Source: Dokdonella_A sp937902695
GTDB lineage: Bacteria > Pseudomonadota > Gammaproteobacteria > Xanthomonadales > Rhodanobacteraceae
Reading direction: 5' to 3'
NCBI GenBank assembly: GCA_048498135.1
Contig: JBEHYO010000005.1
Coordinates: forward strand, 1-64,000
Length of the DNA stretch: 64,000 bases
The notes beneath the pieces are model-generated. The model was not told where the DNA came from. It made no database searches and was given only the letters and a program-made list of their open reading frames with translations. The position numbers and the translations under genes are program-made. Shown in pieces: positions 1 through 7,637 of the stretch. Position 1 is the first letter of the stretch. The number at the start of each line of letters is the position of its first letter.

Positions 1-749
1 TCGTCCTCGCGCTTGTCGCCGTGCAGCAGGATCAGCGCGTTGCCGTACTCGACCCATGCGATCGGCGATTCCGGCGTCAGCTTCAGTGCCTGCTTGAGGT
101 GCTTCTCCGCATCGGCCGCATTCGCGCCGTAGGTGAGCTTTGCCAGCATCGCGCCGACCTTCGCGACGATCTCCGCGTGATAGAGCCCGAGCGCCGTATG
201 CGCCTCGGCGTGCTTCGGCGCGAGTTCGAGCGTCGCATCGAGCGCGTCGCGCACCTTGCCGGCAAGACCCTGCGCGAGCGCCTTGCCGATCGAGATCGTC
301 TGGCTGAGCCTGCCGATCGCGAACGCGCGCCGGTAGTGCGAGTTCGCCTCGTCCGGCAGCATCGCGACGGCTTCGTCCGCAAGGCGGATCAGGTTCTCGT
401 AGCGCTCGGTCTTCGCGGCCGTGGCGTCCACGAGATACGCCGCGTGGATGCCGCCGGCCTTGATCGCGACCGACGCGCCGAGCGCCTTCAGCGCGACGCC
501 GCCCTCGTATGCCGCCTCGAAATCGCCGCGATGGAATGCGCGCCACGCATCCTGCAGCGCATCGGCGATCGCGGCCGCGTCCTTGCCGAGCTTCGCGTTC
601 TTGCGGAGGAGCAGAGCGACGCGCTTCTCGTCCGGAAACGGCTCCTGATCGCCCGCATGCAGCGCTGGCCATGCCTTGGCGAGCTTGGCGCCGTCGTAAT
701 GGAACGCCTTGTTCGGATGCGGAAACGCGGCCCAGGCTTTCTTCGCCAT
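1..749 (-). CDS. TPR-like repeat protein, 3' end cut off by the window edge
   Basis: Reading leftward from an ATG at 747-749, the frame stays open to base 1, so the C-terminus lies outside the window (249 codons seen). The protein is soluble and rich in Ala, Lys and Leu. It contains helical-repeat segments such as SNSHYRRAFAIG-type and HAEAHTALGLYHAEI, followed by AEKHLKQALKLTPESPIAW, which is a typical TPR helix pair. I see no signal peptide and no catalytic motif. It is divergent from ligA with a 95 bp shared upstream region. TPR proteins usually act as protein-binding scaffolds, but the partner here is unknown. Confidence 0.72.
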   Translation of the reverse strand, partial: MAKKAWAAFPHPNKAFHYDGAKLAKAWPALHAGDQEPFPDEKRVALLLRKNAKLGKDAAAIADALQDAWRAFHRGDFEAAYEGGVALKALGASVAIKAGGIHAAYLVDATAAKTERYENLIRLADEAVAMLPDEANSHYRRAFAIGRLSQTISIGKALAQGLAGKVRDALDATLELAPKHAEAHTALGLYHAEIVAKVGAMLAKLTYGANAADAEKHLKQALKLTPESPIAWVEYGNALILLHGDKRED

Positions 750-844
750 CGTCGGTTCCTTCGGCTCGTCGCGGACGGCGAGAGTTTGAACGCGTCCGCG
801 CCGTTCCGCCACGCCGCGGCGCGGCGAGCCGGTACACTTCGGGC

Positions 845-3205
845 ATGAGCCGAAAAGCCGACTCGAACGACCTCGCCGCGCGCGCCGCGGCGCTTCGCCA
901 GCGGATCGACGCTGCGAATTACCGCTATCACGTGCTCGACGAGCCCGACATCGCCGACATCGAGTACGACAAGCTGATGCGCGAGCTGCAGGAGATCGAG
1001 GCGGCGCATCCCGAGCTCGCGACGCCGGATTCGCCGACACGGCGCGTCGGTGCCGTGCCGCAAGGCACGTTCGCCGAAGTGCGCCATCAGATCCCGATGC
1101 TGTCGCTCGCGAACGCCTTCACCGCGGACGAGGTCCGCGATTTCGTGCGCCGCATCGAGCAGCGGCTCGAGCGCGACGATCCGGTGTTCTCGGTGGAGCC
1201 CAAGTTCGACGGCCTTGCGATCAGCCTGCGCTACGAGAACGGCGTGCTGGTCCGCGGCGCGACGCGCGGCGACGGCGCGACCGGCGAGGACGTGACGGCG
1301 AACCTGCGCACGATCAAGGCGATTCCGCTGCGCCTGCACGGCAAGGGCTGGCCCGCCGTCGTCGAGGTGCGCGGCGAGGTCTACATGCCGCGCGCCGCGT
1401 TCGACACATACAACGCGGCGGCACGCGAGAACGGCGGCAAGGTGCTCGTCAATCCGCGCAATGGCGCGGCCGGCAGCGTGCGCATGAAGGACCCGTCGGA
1501 AACGGCGAAGCGGCCGCTCGCGTTCTACGCATATGCGCTCGGCGTCGTCCAAGGCGGCGCGCTGCCGCCGACGCATTCGAAGACGCTCGCCGAGTTCCGC
1601 AGGTGGGGCCTGCCGGTCAGCAACCTGATCGACACCGCGAAGGGCGCCGAGGGCTGCCTCGAGTACTACGCGCGCATCGGCAAGCGGCGCGATACGCTGC
1701 CGTTCGACATCGATGGCGTCGTCTACAAGCTCGACGACCTCGCCGACCAGCGCGAGATGGGCTTCGTCGGCCGCGCGCCGCGCTGGGCGATCGCGCACAA
1801 ATTCCCGGCGCAGGAGCAGCAGTCCGTCGTCGAGGCGATCGAGGTCAATATCGGCCGCACCGGCGCCGCGACGCCGACGGCGCGCCTGACGCCCGTCTAC
1901 GTCGGCGGCGTCACCGTGACGAACGTGACGCTGCACAACGCCGATCACGTCGCGCGACTCGACGTGCGCGTCGGCGACACCGTGATCGTGCGCCGCGCCG
2001 GCGACGTGATTCCGGAAGTCGTCCGCGTCGTCGTCGAAAACCGGCCGCCGAAAGCCAGGCCATGGAAAATGCCGGCGCATTGTCCGATCTGCGGCTCGGA
2101 TATCGTCCGCGAGGAAGGCGAGGCGGTCGCGCGCTGCACGGGCGAGCTCACCTGCGCCGCGCAGCGCACGCAGGCGCTGTTCCACTTCGCATCGCGTCGC
2201 GCGATGGATATCGAAGGCCTCGGCGAGCGCTACATCGACGAGCTGGGCGAGCTGGGTTACGTCAAGTCCGTTGCCGACCTCTACAAGCTGACGCTCGAGG
2301 ATCTCCTCGAAATGAAGGTCCGCGCCGACGAGCGCGACGGCACGACCCCCGAGACGGTCAAGGCGGGCAAGGTCGCGACGAAATGGGCCGACAACCTGAT
2401 CGAGGCGATCGATGCGAGCCGCAAGACGACGCTCGACCGGTTCCTCTACGCGCTCGGCATCGCGCACGTCGGCGAGAGCACGGCGAAGGCGCTCGCGGCG
2501 TGGTTCGGCGAGATCGCGCTGATCCGCCATCTGCCGTGGCCGATCCTGAAGCTCGTGCCGGACATCGGCGGCGAGGTCGCGCGCGCGATCGATGCGTTCT
2601 TCCAGCAGGACGGCAACCAGCGCGTCATCGACGATCTCCTGAAGCGCGGCGTCGCGATCACCGACGCGCACGTGCCGAGCGCGAAGCTGCGGCCTGCGCT
2701 GTCGCTCGCGAGCGTCCTCGTCGAGCTCGAGATTCCGAAGTTGACGGAGAAGCGCGCGGAGCAGCTGGCCGGCGCGTTCGACTCGCTCGCGGCCGTCGCG
2801 AAGGCGAAAGCACCGGCGCTCGTCGAGGCCGGGTTGCCCGAAGAGACAGCCGGATCCGTGCACGCCTATTTCGAATCGGACGAAGGCCGCGCGCTGGCGC
2901 AGCGTTGCATCAGGGCGATCGATGCGCTGCAGAACGCGACGCACGGCGCCGCCGAGGCGAAGGCCGGCCCGCTCGACGGCCAGACCGTCGTGCTGACCGG
3001 CACGCTGGCCTCGCTGACGCGCGACGACGCATCGGGCAGGCTCGAAGCGCTCGGCGCGAAAGTCGCCGGCAGCGTCTCGAAGAAGACCTCGTTCGTCGTC
3101 GCGGGCGAATCGGCCGGCTCGAAGCTCGACAAGGCCAAGGAGCTCGGCGTCGAGGTCTGGGACGAAGCCACGCTCGTCGCGTTCCTGAAGAAGCATCATG
3201 CGTGA
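845..3205 (+). CDS. ligA: NAD-dependent DNA ligase LigA
   Basis: This enzyme seals nicks in replication and repair using NAD+ as adenylyl donor. The order is: N-terminal Ia domain with the YHVLDEPDIADIEYD region, adenylation domain with catalytic Lys120 in the EPKFDG motif, OB fold, a four-cysteine zinc finger (CPICG and, about 20 residues later, CTGELTC), HhH repeats, and a C-terminal BRCT domain (GQTVVLTGTL to the end). At 786 aa it is longer than the roughly 670 aa of most LigA proteins; a charged insert (KVRADERDGTTPETVKAGK) between the zinc finger and HhH region accounts for part of this, as I recall from xanthomonad LigA. The ATG at 845 was chosen because the family N-terminus starts here; the frame is open further upstream but that part is not ligase-like. 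Its stop overlaps epmA by 8 nt. Confidence 0.97.
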   Translation: MSRKADSNDLAARAAALRQRIDAANYRYHVLDEPDIADIEYDKLMRELQEIEAAHPELATPDSPTRRVGAVPQGTFAEVRHQIPMLSLANAFTADEVRDFVRRIEQRLERDDPVFSVEPKFDGLAISLRYENGVLVRGATRGDGATGEDVTANLRTIKAIPLRLHGKGWPAVVEVRGEVYMPRAAFDTYNAAARENGGKVLVNPRNGAAGSVRMKDPSETAKRPLAFYAYALGVVQGGALPPTHSKTLAEFRRWGLPVSNLIDTAKGAEGCLEYYARIGKRRDTLPFDIDGVVYKLDDLADQREMGFVGRAPRWAIAHKFPAQEQQSVVEAIEVNIGRTGAATPTARLTPVYVGGVTVTNVTLHNADHVARLDVRVGDTVIVRRAGDVIPEVVRVVVENRPPKARPWKMPAHCPICGSDIVREEGEAVARCTGELTCAAQRTQALFHFASRRAMDIEGLGERYIDELGELGYVKSVADLYKLTLEDLLEMKVRADERDGTTPETVKAGKVATKWADNLIEAIDASRKTTLDRFLYALGIAHVGESTAKALAAWFGEIALIRHLPWPILKLVPDIGGEVARAIDAFFQQDGNQRVIDDLLKRGVAITDAHVPSAKLRPALSLASVLVELEIPKLTEKRAEQLAGAFDSLAAVAKAKAPALVEAGLPEETAGSVHAYFESDEGRALAQRCIRAIDALQNATHGAAEAKAGPLDGQTVVLTGTLASLTRDDASGRLEALGAKVAGSVSKKTSFVVAGESAGSKLDKAKELGVEVWDEATLVAFLKKHHA

Positions 3206-4157
3206 CGCGCGGGCCATGCGCCGCGCGTTCAAGCTGCGCACGAAGCTCCATGCGCTGATCCGCACGTTCTTCGCCGAGCGCGGCGTGCTCGAAGTCGAGA
3301 CGCCGATCCTCGGCGAAGCCGGCAACACCGAGCCGAACATCGAGAGTTTCTCGACGACGTTCGACGGACCGGTCGTGGCCGGCTCGCGCGAGCGCTGGCT
3401 GCGCACGTCGCCCGAGCATGCGCTGAAGCGGCTCGTCGCGGGCGGCATCGGCGACTGCTACGAGATCGGCCGCGTGTTCCGCAACGGCGAAGCGGGGCGG
3501 CGGCACAATCCCGAGTTCACGATGCTCGAGTGGTATCGCATCGGCTTCGATCATCGCCGCCTGATGCACGAAACGGTGGCGCTCGTGCTCGCGGCGCTGG
3601 CGGCGACGGGCTGGGCGGCCGATGTCGTCGAGACGAGCTATCGCGACCTGTTCGCCGATCTCGCCATCGATCCGTTCGATGCGACGATCGAGGCGCTGCG
3701 CGCGCCGCTCGCCGCGTTCGGGATCGATCCGCACGGCCTTTCGCGCGACGACTGGCTCGATCTCCTCATCACGCACCGGATCCAGCCGGCGTTCCCGCGC
3801 GATCGCATCACGGTCGTCTATGATTTTCCGGCGACGCAGTGCGCACTCGCGAAAATCCGCGACGGGCAGCCGCCGGTCGCCGAGCGCTTCGAGCTCTTCC
3901 TTGGCACCTACGAGCTTGCGAACGGCTACCACGAGCTCACCGACGCCACGGAGCAGCGCGCGCGATTCGAGCGCGACAACGCGCGCCGGCGCGCGCGCGG
4001 TCAGCGCGAGGTGCCGATCGATGCGCGCCTGCTCGACGCGTTGCCGCACTTGCCGGCCTGCGCCGGCGTCGCGCTCGGCATCGAGCGACTGCTCATGGCG
4101 CTCGCCGATACCGACGACATCGCCGACGTCATCGCGTTTCCGTTTGCGGACGCGTGA
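3198..4157 (+). CDS. epmA: EF-P--(R)-beta-lysine ligase EpmA (GenX/PoxA)
   Basis: This class II aminoacyl-tRNA synthetase paralogue attaches beta-lysine to a conserved lysine of elongation factor P, which relieves ribosome stalling at proline stretches. The 319 aa length matches the family (about 325 aa). It lacks the anticodon-binding domain of LysRS and starts directly with the catalytic core. Motif 1 surrounds EVETPILGEAGNTEPNIE, motif 2 is ERGV-distal with YEIGRVFRNGE, and motif 3 is CAGVALGIERLLM near the C-terminus. Translation is probably coupled to ligA, since the ATG lies within the last codons of ligA. Its last 29 nt overlap the 3' end of the opposing histidine kinase gene. The modification partners epmB and efp are not in this window. 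Confidence 0.93.
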   Translation: MRDARAMRRAFKLRTKLHALIRTFFAERGVLEVETPILGEAGNTEPNIESFSTTFDGPVVAGSRERWLRTSPEHALKRLVAGGIGDCYEIGRVFRNGEAGRRHNPEFTMLEWYRIGFDHRRLMHETVALVLAALAATGWAADVVETSYRDLFADLAIDPFDATIEALRAPLAAFGIDPHGLSRDDWLDLLITHRIQPAFPRDRITVVYDFPATQCALAKIRDGQPPVAERFELFLGTYELANGYHELTDATEQRARFERDNARRRARGQREVPIDARLLDALPHLPACAGVALGIERLLMALADTDDIADVIAFPFADA

Positions 4158-5502
4158 CCGCGGTCGTCGCTGACGGCAGCCGCAGGCGCGCGACGCAGCC
4201 GCGTGCATCATCGCGATTCTCGAGCGTCAGCGCGCCGCCGTGCGCCTCGACGATCTGCCGCGCGAGCACGAGGCCGATGCCGGAGCCGCCGCGCTTCGTC
4301 GTGAAGAACGGGACGAACAGGTTTTCGCTCGGTGGCAGGCCGGGACCGCCGTCGATCACTTCGGCGATCAGCGCGCCGCCGTCGACGCGCCAGGCGAGGC
4401 GCACGTCGCCGCCGGTCGAGAGCGCGGCATCGGTCGCGTTCTGGATCAGATTGATCAGCGCCTGCGCGATCTGATCGGCGTCGATGTCCGCGTGCACCGC
4501 GGGGCCGTCCTCGACCTGCACCGGAATGCGCTGCTCCAGCTTCGCCGTTCGTCGGGCGAGCTCGTCGAACGCGGTGTCCTGCGGATGCGGCGGCGGCAGG
4601 CGCGCGAGCGCGGTGTAGCGCGCCATGAAGCGCGCGAGCGCCTCGGCGCGATCGCCGATGATGTCGAGCGCGTTGCCGGCGTCGTCGCGCCAGTCGGCCG
4701 GCAGCGGCTCGGTCGCGATCAGCTTGGACATCGTCGCGGCCATCGAGCGGATCGGCGCGAGCGAGTTGTTGAGCTCGTGGCCGAGCACGCGCAGCAGGCG
4801 CTGCCACGCGAGGCGCTCTTCCTCGCGGAGCGTGCGGCTCAGATCCGTGATGACCAGCAGGTCGTGCGGCCGTCCGCCTTCGCGGAACTGCGCGCGGCGC
4901 ACTTCCCAGCGTCCGCTCGCGCCGGGAAACGAACGTTCGACGAGCCGCGTGTCGACGATGTCGAGCCAGTCGCCGAGCCCGAGCGAAGCGGCGGAGCGCC
5001 CGTCGAGCGACGCCAGCGGCGCACCGAGCAATCGCTCCGCGGCCGGGTTGGCGAGCTTCAGCCAGCGCTGCTCGTCGAACGCGATGACCGCGATGTCGAG
5101 TGCCGCGATGACCTTCGCGAGCAGCGCGCTCTTCTCTTCGAACGACAGGCGCTGTTCGCGCAGCGTCTGCGACAGCGTGTTGATCTCGATGACAACCTCG
5201 CCGATCGCATCGCCGCGCTGCGCGCGCGAGCCGCGCAGGCTGTAGTCGCCCTCGCGCAGCGCTTCGAGGAGGTTCGAGAGCGTGTTGAGCGGATAGACCG
5301 CGCGGCGGCGCGCCTCGAAGATCAGCGCGAGCGTGACGAGCGCGATGGCGAGCCAGATCCAGAGCGCGCGCCAGGCGTCGTCGGTCGCGAACCAGAGCGC
5401 GATCGCGAGCGCGAGCAGCGCCGGCGAGGCCGCGACGAGCGTGCCGGCCAGGAGCCGCGTCTCGTAGTTCCAGCGGGAAGGATCGCCGCGCATGCCGGGC
5501 AT
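4129..5502 (-). CDS. NtrY-type membrane sensor histidine kinase
   Basis: This is the sensor partner of the adjacent response regulator. Two transmembrane helices occupy about residues 17-40 and 44-63 with almost no periplasmic loop, so it probably senses a membrane or intramembrane signal rather than a soluble ligand. A HAMP-like segment (YPLNTLSNLLEALREGDYS), a PAS domain (IAVIAFDEQRWLKLANPAAERLL) and a catalytic core follow. The phospho-acceptor is His242 in VLGHELNNSLAPI; the N box is LINLIQNATDAA and the G boxes are DGGPGLP and GSGIGL. It starts 16 nt after the regulator stop and is the last gene of the eleven-gene leftward operon. Its stop lies inside the end of epmA. Met4 is an alternative start. 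Confidence 0.92.
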   Translation of the reverse strand: MPGMRGDPSRWNYETRLLAGTLVAASPALLALAIALWFATDDAWRALWIWLAIALVTLALIFEARRRAVYPLNTLSNLLEALREGDYSLRGSRAQRGDAIGEVVIEINTLSQTLREQRLSFEEKSALLAKVIAALDIAVIAFDEQRWLKLANPAAERLLGAPLASLDGRSAASLGLGDWLDIVDTRLVERSFPGASGRWEVRRAQFREGGRPHDLLVITDLSRTLREEERLAWQRLLRVLGHELNNSLAPIRSMAATMSKLIATEPLPADWRDDAGNALDIIGDRAEALARFMARYTALARLPPPHPQDTAFDELARRTAKLEQRIPVQVEDGPAVHADIDADQIAQALINLIQNATDAALSTGGDVRLAWRVDGGALIAEVIDGGPGLPPSENLFVPFFTTKRGGSGIGLVLARQIVEAHGGALTLENRDDARGCVARLRLPSATTAVTRPQTETR

Positions 5503-5518
5503 GGTAGCGGGAACCGCG

Positions 5519-6904
5519 CTACTCGATGCCGTATTTCTCCATGCGCCGGTACAGCGACGGCCGGCTGAGGCCGAGCAGCGTCGCGGCGCGCTGGATGTTG
5601 CCGCCGGTCCGCTCGAGCGCGCCGCGCACGAGCTGCTCTTCGGCCTCGTCGACCGTCATCGAGCCGTTTGCGGCGAGTGCCGCCGCGCCGGACAGCGCGT
5701 GCGTCGCCTCGGGCTTGAGATTGAGCGCGGTGTCGTCGAGCGTGTCGCCGTCCAGCATCAGCACCGCGCGCTCGACCGCGTGCGAAAGCTCGCGCACGTT
5801 GCCGGGCCATGCGTAGCTCCGGAGCGCCTGCAGCGCCGACGGCGCGAAATGCAGCGTTTCGCGCTGATAGCGCTTGCGGAAATGCGCGAGGAACGATTCG
5901 GCGAGGAGCGCGATGTCCTCGTCGCGCTCGCGAAGCGGCGGCAGGCGCAGCTCGACCGTATTGAGGCGGAAAAGAAGATCGCGCCGGAACGCGCCGCGGG
6001 CGATCTCCGCGCCGAGATCGGCATTCGTCGCAGAGATCAGGCGCACGTCGACCTTCAGCGTGCGCGACGATCCGACGCGCTCGAGCTCGCCGTCTTCGAG
6101 CACACGCAGCAGCTTGGGCTGCTGCGCGGGCGGAATGTTCGCGATCTCGTCCATGAAGAGACTGCCGCCGTCGGCGAGCTCGAAGCGGCCGATGCGGTCG
6201 GTCTTCGCGTCCGTGAACGCGCCGCGCACGTGGCAGAACATCTCGGCTTCGAACACCGATTCCGGGATGCCGCCCATGTTGACCTTGACGAGCGGCTTGC
6301 CCGCGCGCTGCGAGCGCGCGTGCAGGCGCCGCGCGACGACGCCCTTGCCGGTGCCGTTCTCGCCGAGGATCAGCACGTTCGCGTCGGTCGGCGCGACGCG
6401 GTCGAGCTGCGCGAGCACGCTCTTCATCGCGGCCGATTCGGCGATGAACGGCTCGTCGCCGTCGCCGCGCAGGATCTCGTTCTCGCGCTTTAGCCGCGCC
6501 GCCTCGCCACGCGAATCGGCGAGCGCGAGCTGGTTGCGGATCACGCTCATCAGGCGCTGGTTGTCCCACGGCTTCTCGATGAAATCGCCGGCGCCCAGGC
6601 GCATCGCCTCGACCGCGAGATCGATCGTGCCCCACGCGGTCATGACGATCACGGGCAGCTCCGCATCGAGCTTGCGGACGTCGCGCAGGAGCTCGAGGCC
6701 TTCGGCGCCGGAGGTCGTGTCGCGCGCGTAGTTGAGGTCGATCAGTGCCGCCTCGAAGCGTTCCTTCTTCAGCGCATCGAGCGCCGCGCGCGGGCTGTCG
6801 ACGCTGGCGGCGTCGATGCCTTCGCCTTTGAACAGGAGACGGAGGGCTTCGCGGACTTCGCGCTGATCGTCGGCGATGAGGATGCGGGTTCGATGGGCTG
6901 CCAT
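5519..6904 (-). CDS. NtrC-family sigma-54-dependent response regulator
   Basis: This enhancer-binding protein activates RNA polymerase carrying sigma-54. The receiver domain (residues 1-120) has the acidic pair D12-D13, phospho-acceptor Asp56, Thr89 and Lys111. The AAA+ domain has Walker A GENGTGKG at 181-188, Walker B GGSLFMDEI, and the arginine-finger region RLNTVELRLPPLRER. The sigma-54 contact loop reads GAFTDA (residues 228-233) instead of GAFTGA. A Fis-type helix-turn-helix closes the protein (GGNIQRAATLLGLSRPSLYRR). It sits 9 nt behind the second ABC ATPase and 16 nt ahead of the kinase, inside the operon. It therefore probably controls the operon, which carries a -24/-12 promoter match before its first gene. 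Confidence 0.94.
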   Translation of the reverse strand: MAAHRTRILIADDQREVREALRLLFKGEGIDAASVDSPRAALDALKKERFEAALIDLNYARDTTSGAEGLELLRDVRKLDAELPVIVMTAWGTIDLAVEAMRLGAGDFIEKPWDNQRLMSVIRNQLALADSRGEAARLKRENEILRGDGDEPFIAESAAMKSVLAQLDRVAPTDANVLILGENGTGKGVVARRLHARSQRAGKPLVKVNMGGIPESVFEAEMFCHVRGAFTDAKTDRIGRFELADGGSLFMDEIANIPPAQQPKLLRVLEDGELERVGSSRTLKVDVRLISATNADLGAEIARGAFRRDLLFRLNTVELRLPPLRERDEDIALLAESFLAHFRKRYQRETLHFAPSALQALRSYAWPGNVRELSHAVERAVLMLDGDTLDDTALNLKPEATHALSGAAALAANGSMTVDEAEEQLVRGALERTGGNIQRAATLLGLSRPSLYRRMEKYGIE

Positions 6905-6913
6905 GTCGGAAGT

Positions 6914-7621
6914 CTAGCCCGATTCAATCTGGCTCGATGGCGCCGCGGGCTTCTCGAGCCAGCCGTCCGCGAGCCGCACGAGCCGCTGCGCCTCGCGCGC
7001 GAAATCCTCGTTGTGCGTGACCTGCACGATCGTCATGCCGTCGCGATTGAGCTCGTGCAGGAGGTCCATGATCATGCGCGCCTGGCTCGAATGCAGCGCG
7101 CCGGTCGGCTCGTCGGCGAGCAGCAGCTTGGGCCGCGTGATGACCGCGCGAGCGACGGCGACGAGCTGCTGCTGTCCGCCCGAAAGCTGGCTCGGGTAGA
7201 GATCCTTCTTGCCGACGATCGAGAAGCGATCGAGCAGATCGCCGACCTGGGCCTGGCGTTCCTTCGCATTGACGTTGCGGTATTGCAGCGGCAGGTCGAG
7301 GTTCTCCCAGACCTTGAGATCGTCGATCAGGTGATAGTGCTGGAAGATGAACGCGATCTTGTCGCGCTGCAGCGCCTGCCGGTGCTTCGCGTCGAGTTTC
7401 TCGACCGCGACGCCGTCGAGCTCGTAGTGGCCGCGCCACTCGTTGTCCATGAGGCCGAGCACATTGAGGAGCGAGCTCTTGCCGGCGCCGCTCGGGCCCA
7501 TGACGCTGACGAACTCGCCGGCGCCGATCTCGAGGTTGACGTGCCGCAGCACCCAGACCTTCGAGCCTGCCAGCGGATACGAGCGCTCGATGTCGGCGAG
7601 GCGTACCAGAGGTTGCATCAA
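6914..7621 (-). CDS. ABC transporter ATPase, LolD/MacB type (second ATPase of the operon)
   Basis: This 235 aa nucleotide-binding subunit would power the MacB-type permeases of the operon at the inner membrane. It has Walker A GPSGAGKSSLL, Q-loop FIFQHYHLIDDL, signature LSGGQQQLVAVARA, Walker B KLLLADEPTGAL and the H-loop VTHNEDF. Two departures from the LolD/MacB consensus are visible: the signature ends in QQL rather than QQR, and the D-loop reads ALHSS where most relatives have NLDS, so the usual D-loop aspartate is missing. It differs clearly from the first ATPase at 22411-23169, so it is not a recent duplicate. It starts 16 nt after the last permease and ends 9 nt before the response regulator. 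Confidence 0.93.
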   Translation of the reverse strand: MMQPLVRLADIERSYPLAGSKVWVLRHVNLEIGAGEFVSVMGPSGAGKSSLLNVLGLMDNEWRGHYELDGVAVEKLDAKHRQALQRDKIAFIFQHYHLIDDLKVWENLDLPLQYRNVNAKERQAQVGDLLDRFSIVGKKDLYPSQLSGGQQQLVAVARAVITRPKLLLADEPTGALHSSQARMIMDLLHELNRDGMTIVQVTHNEDFAREAQRLVRLADGWLEKPAAPSSQIESG

Positions 7622-7637
7622 CGGTTCTCCATGAGTT

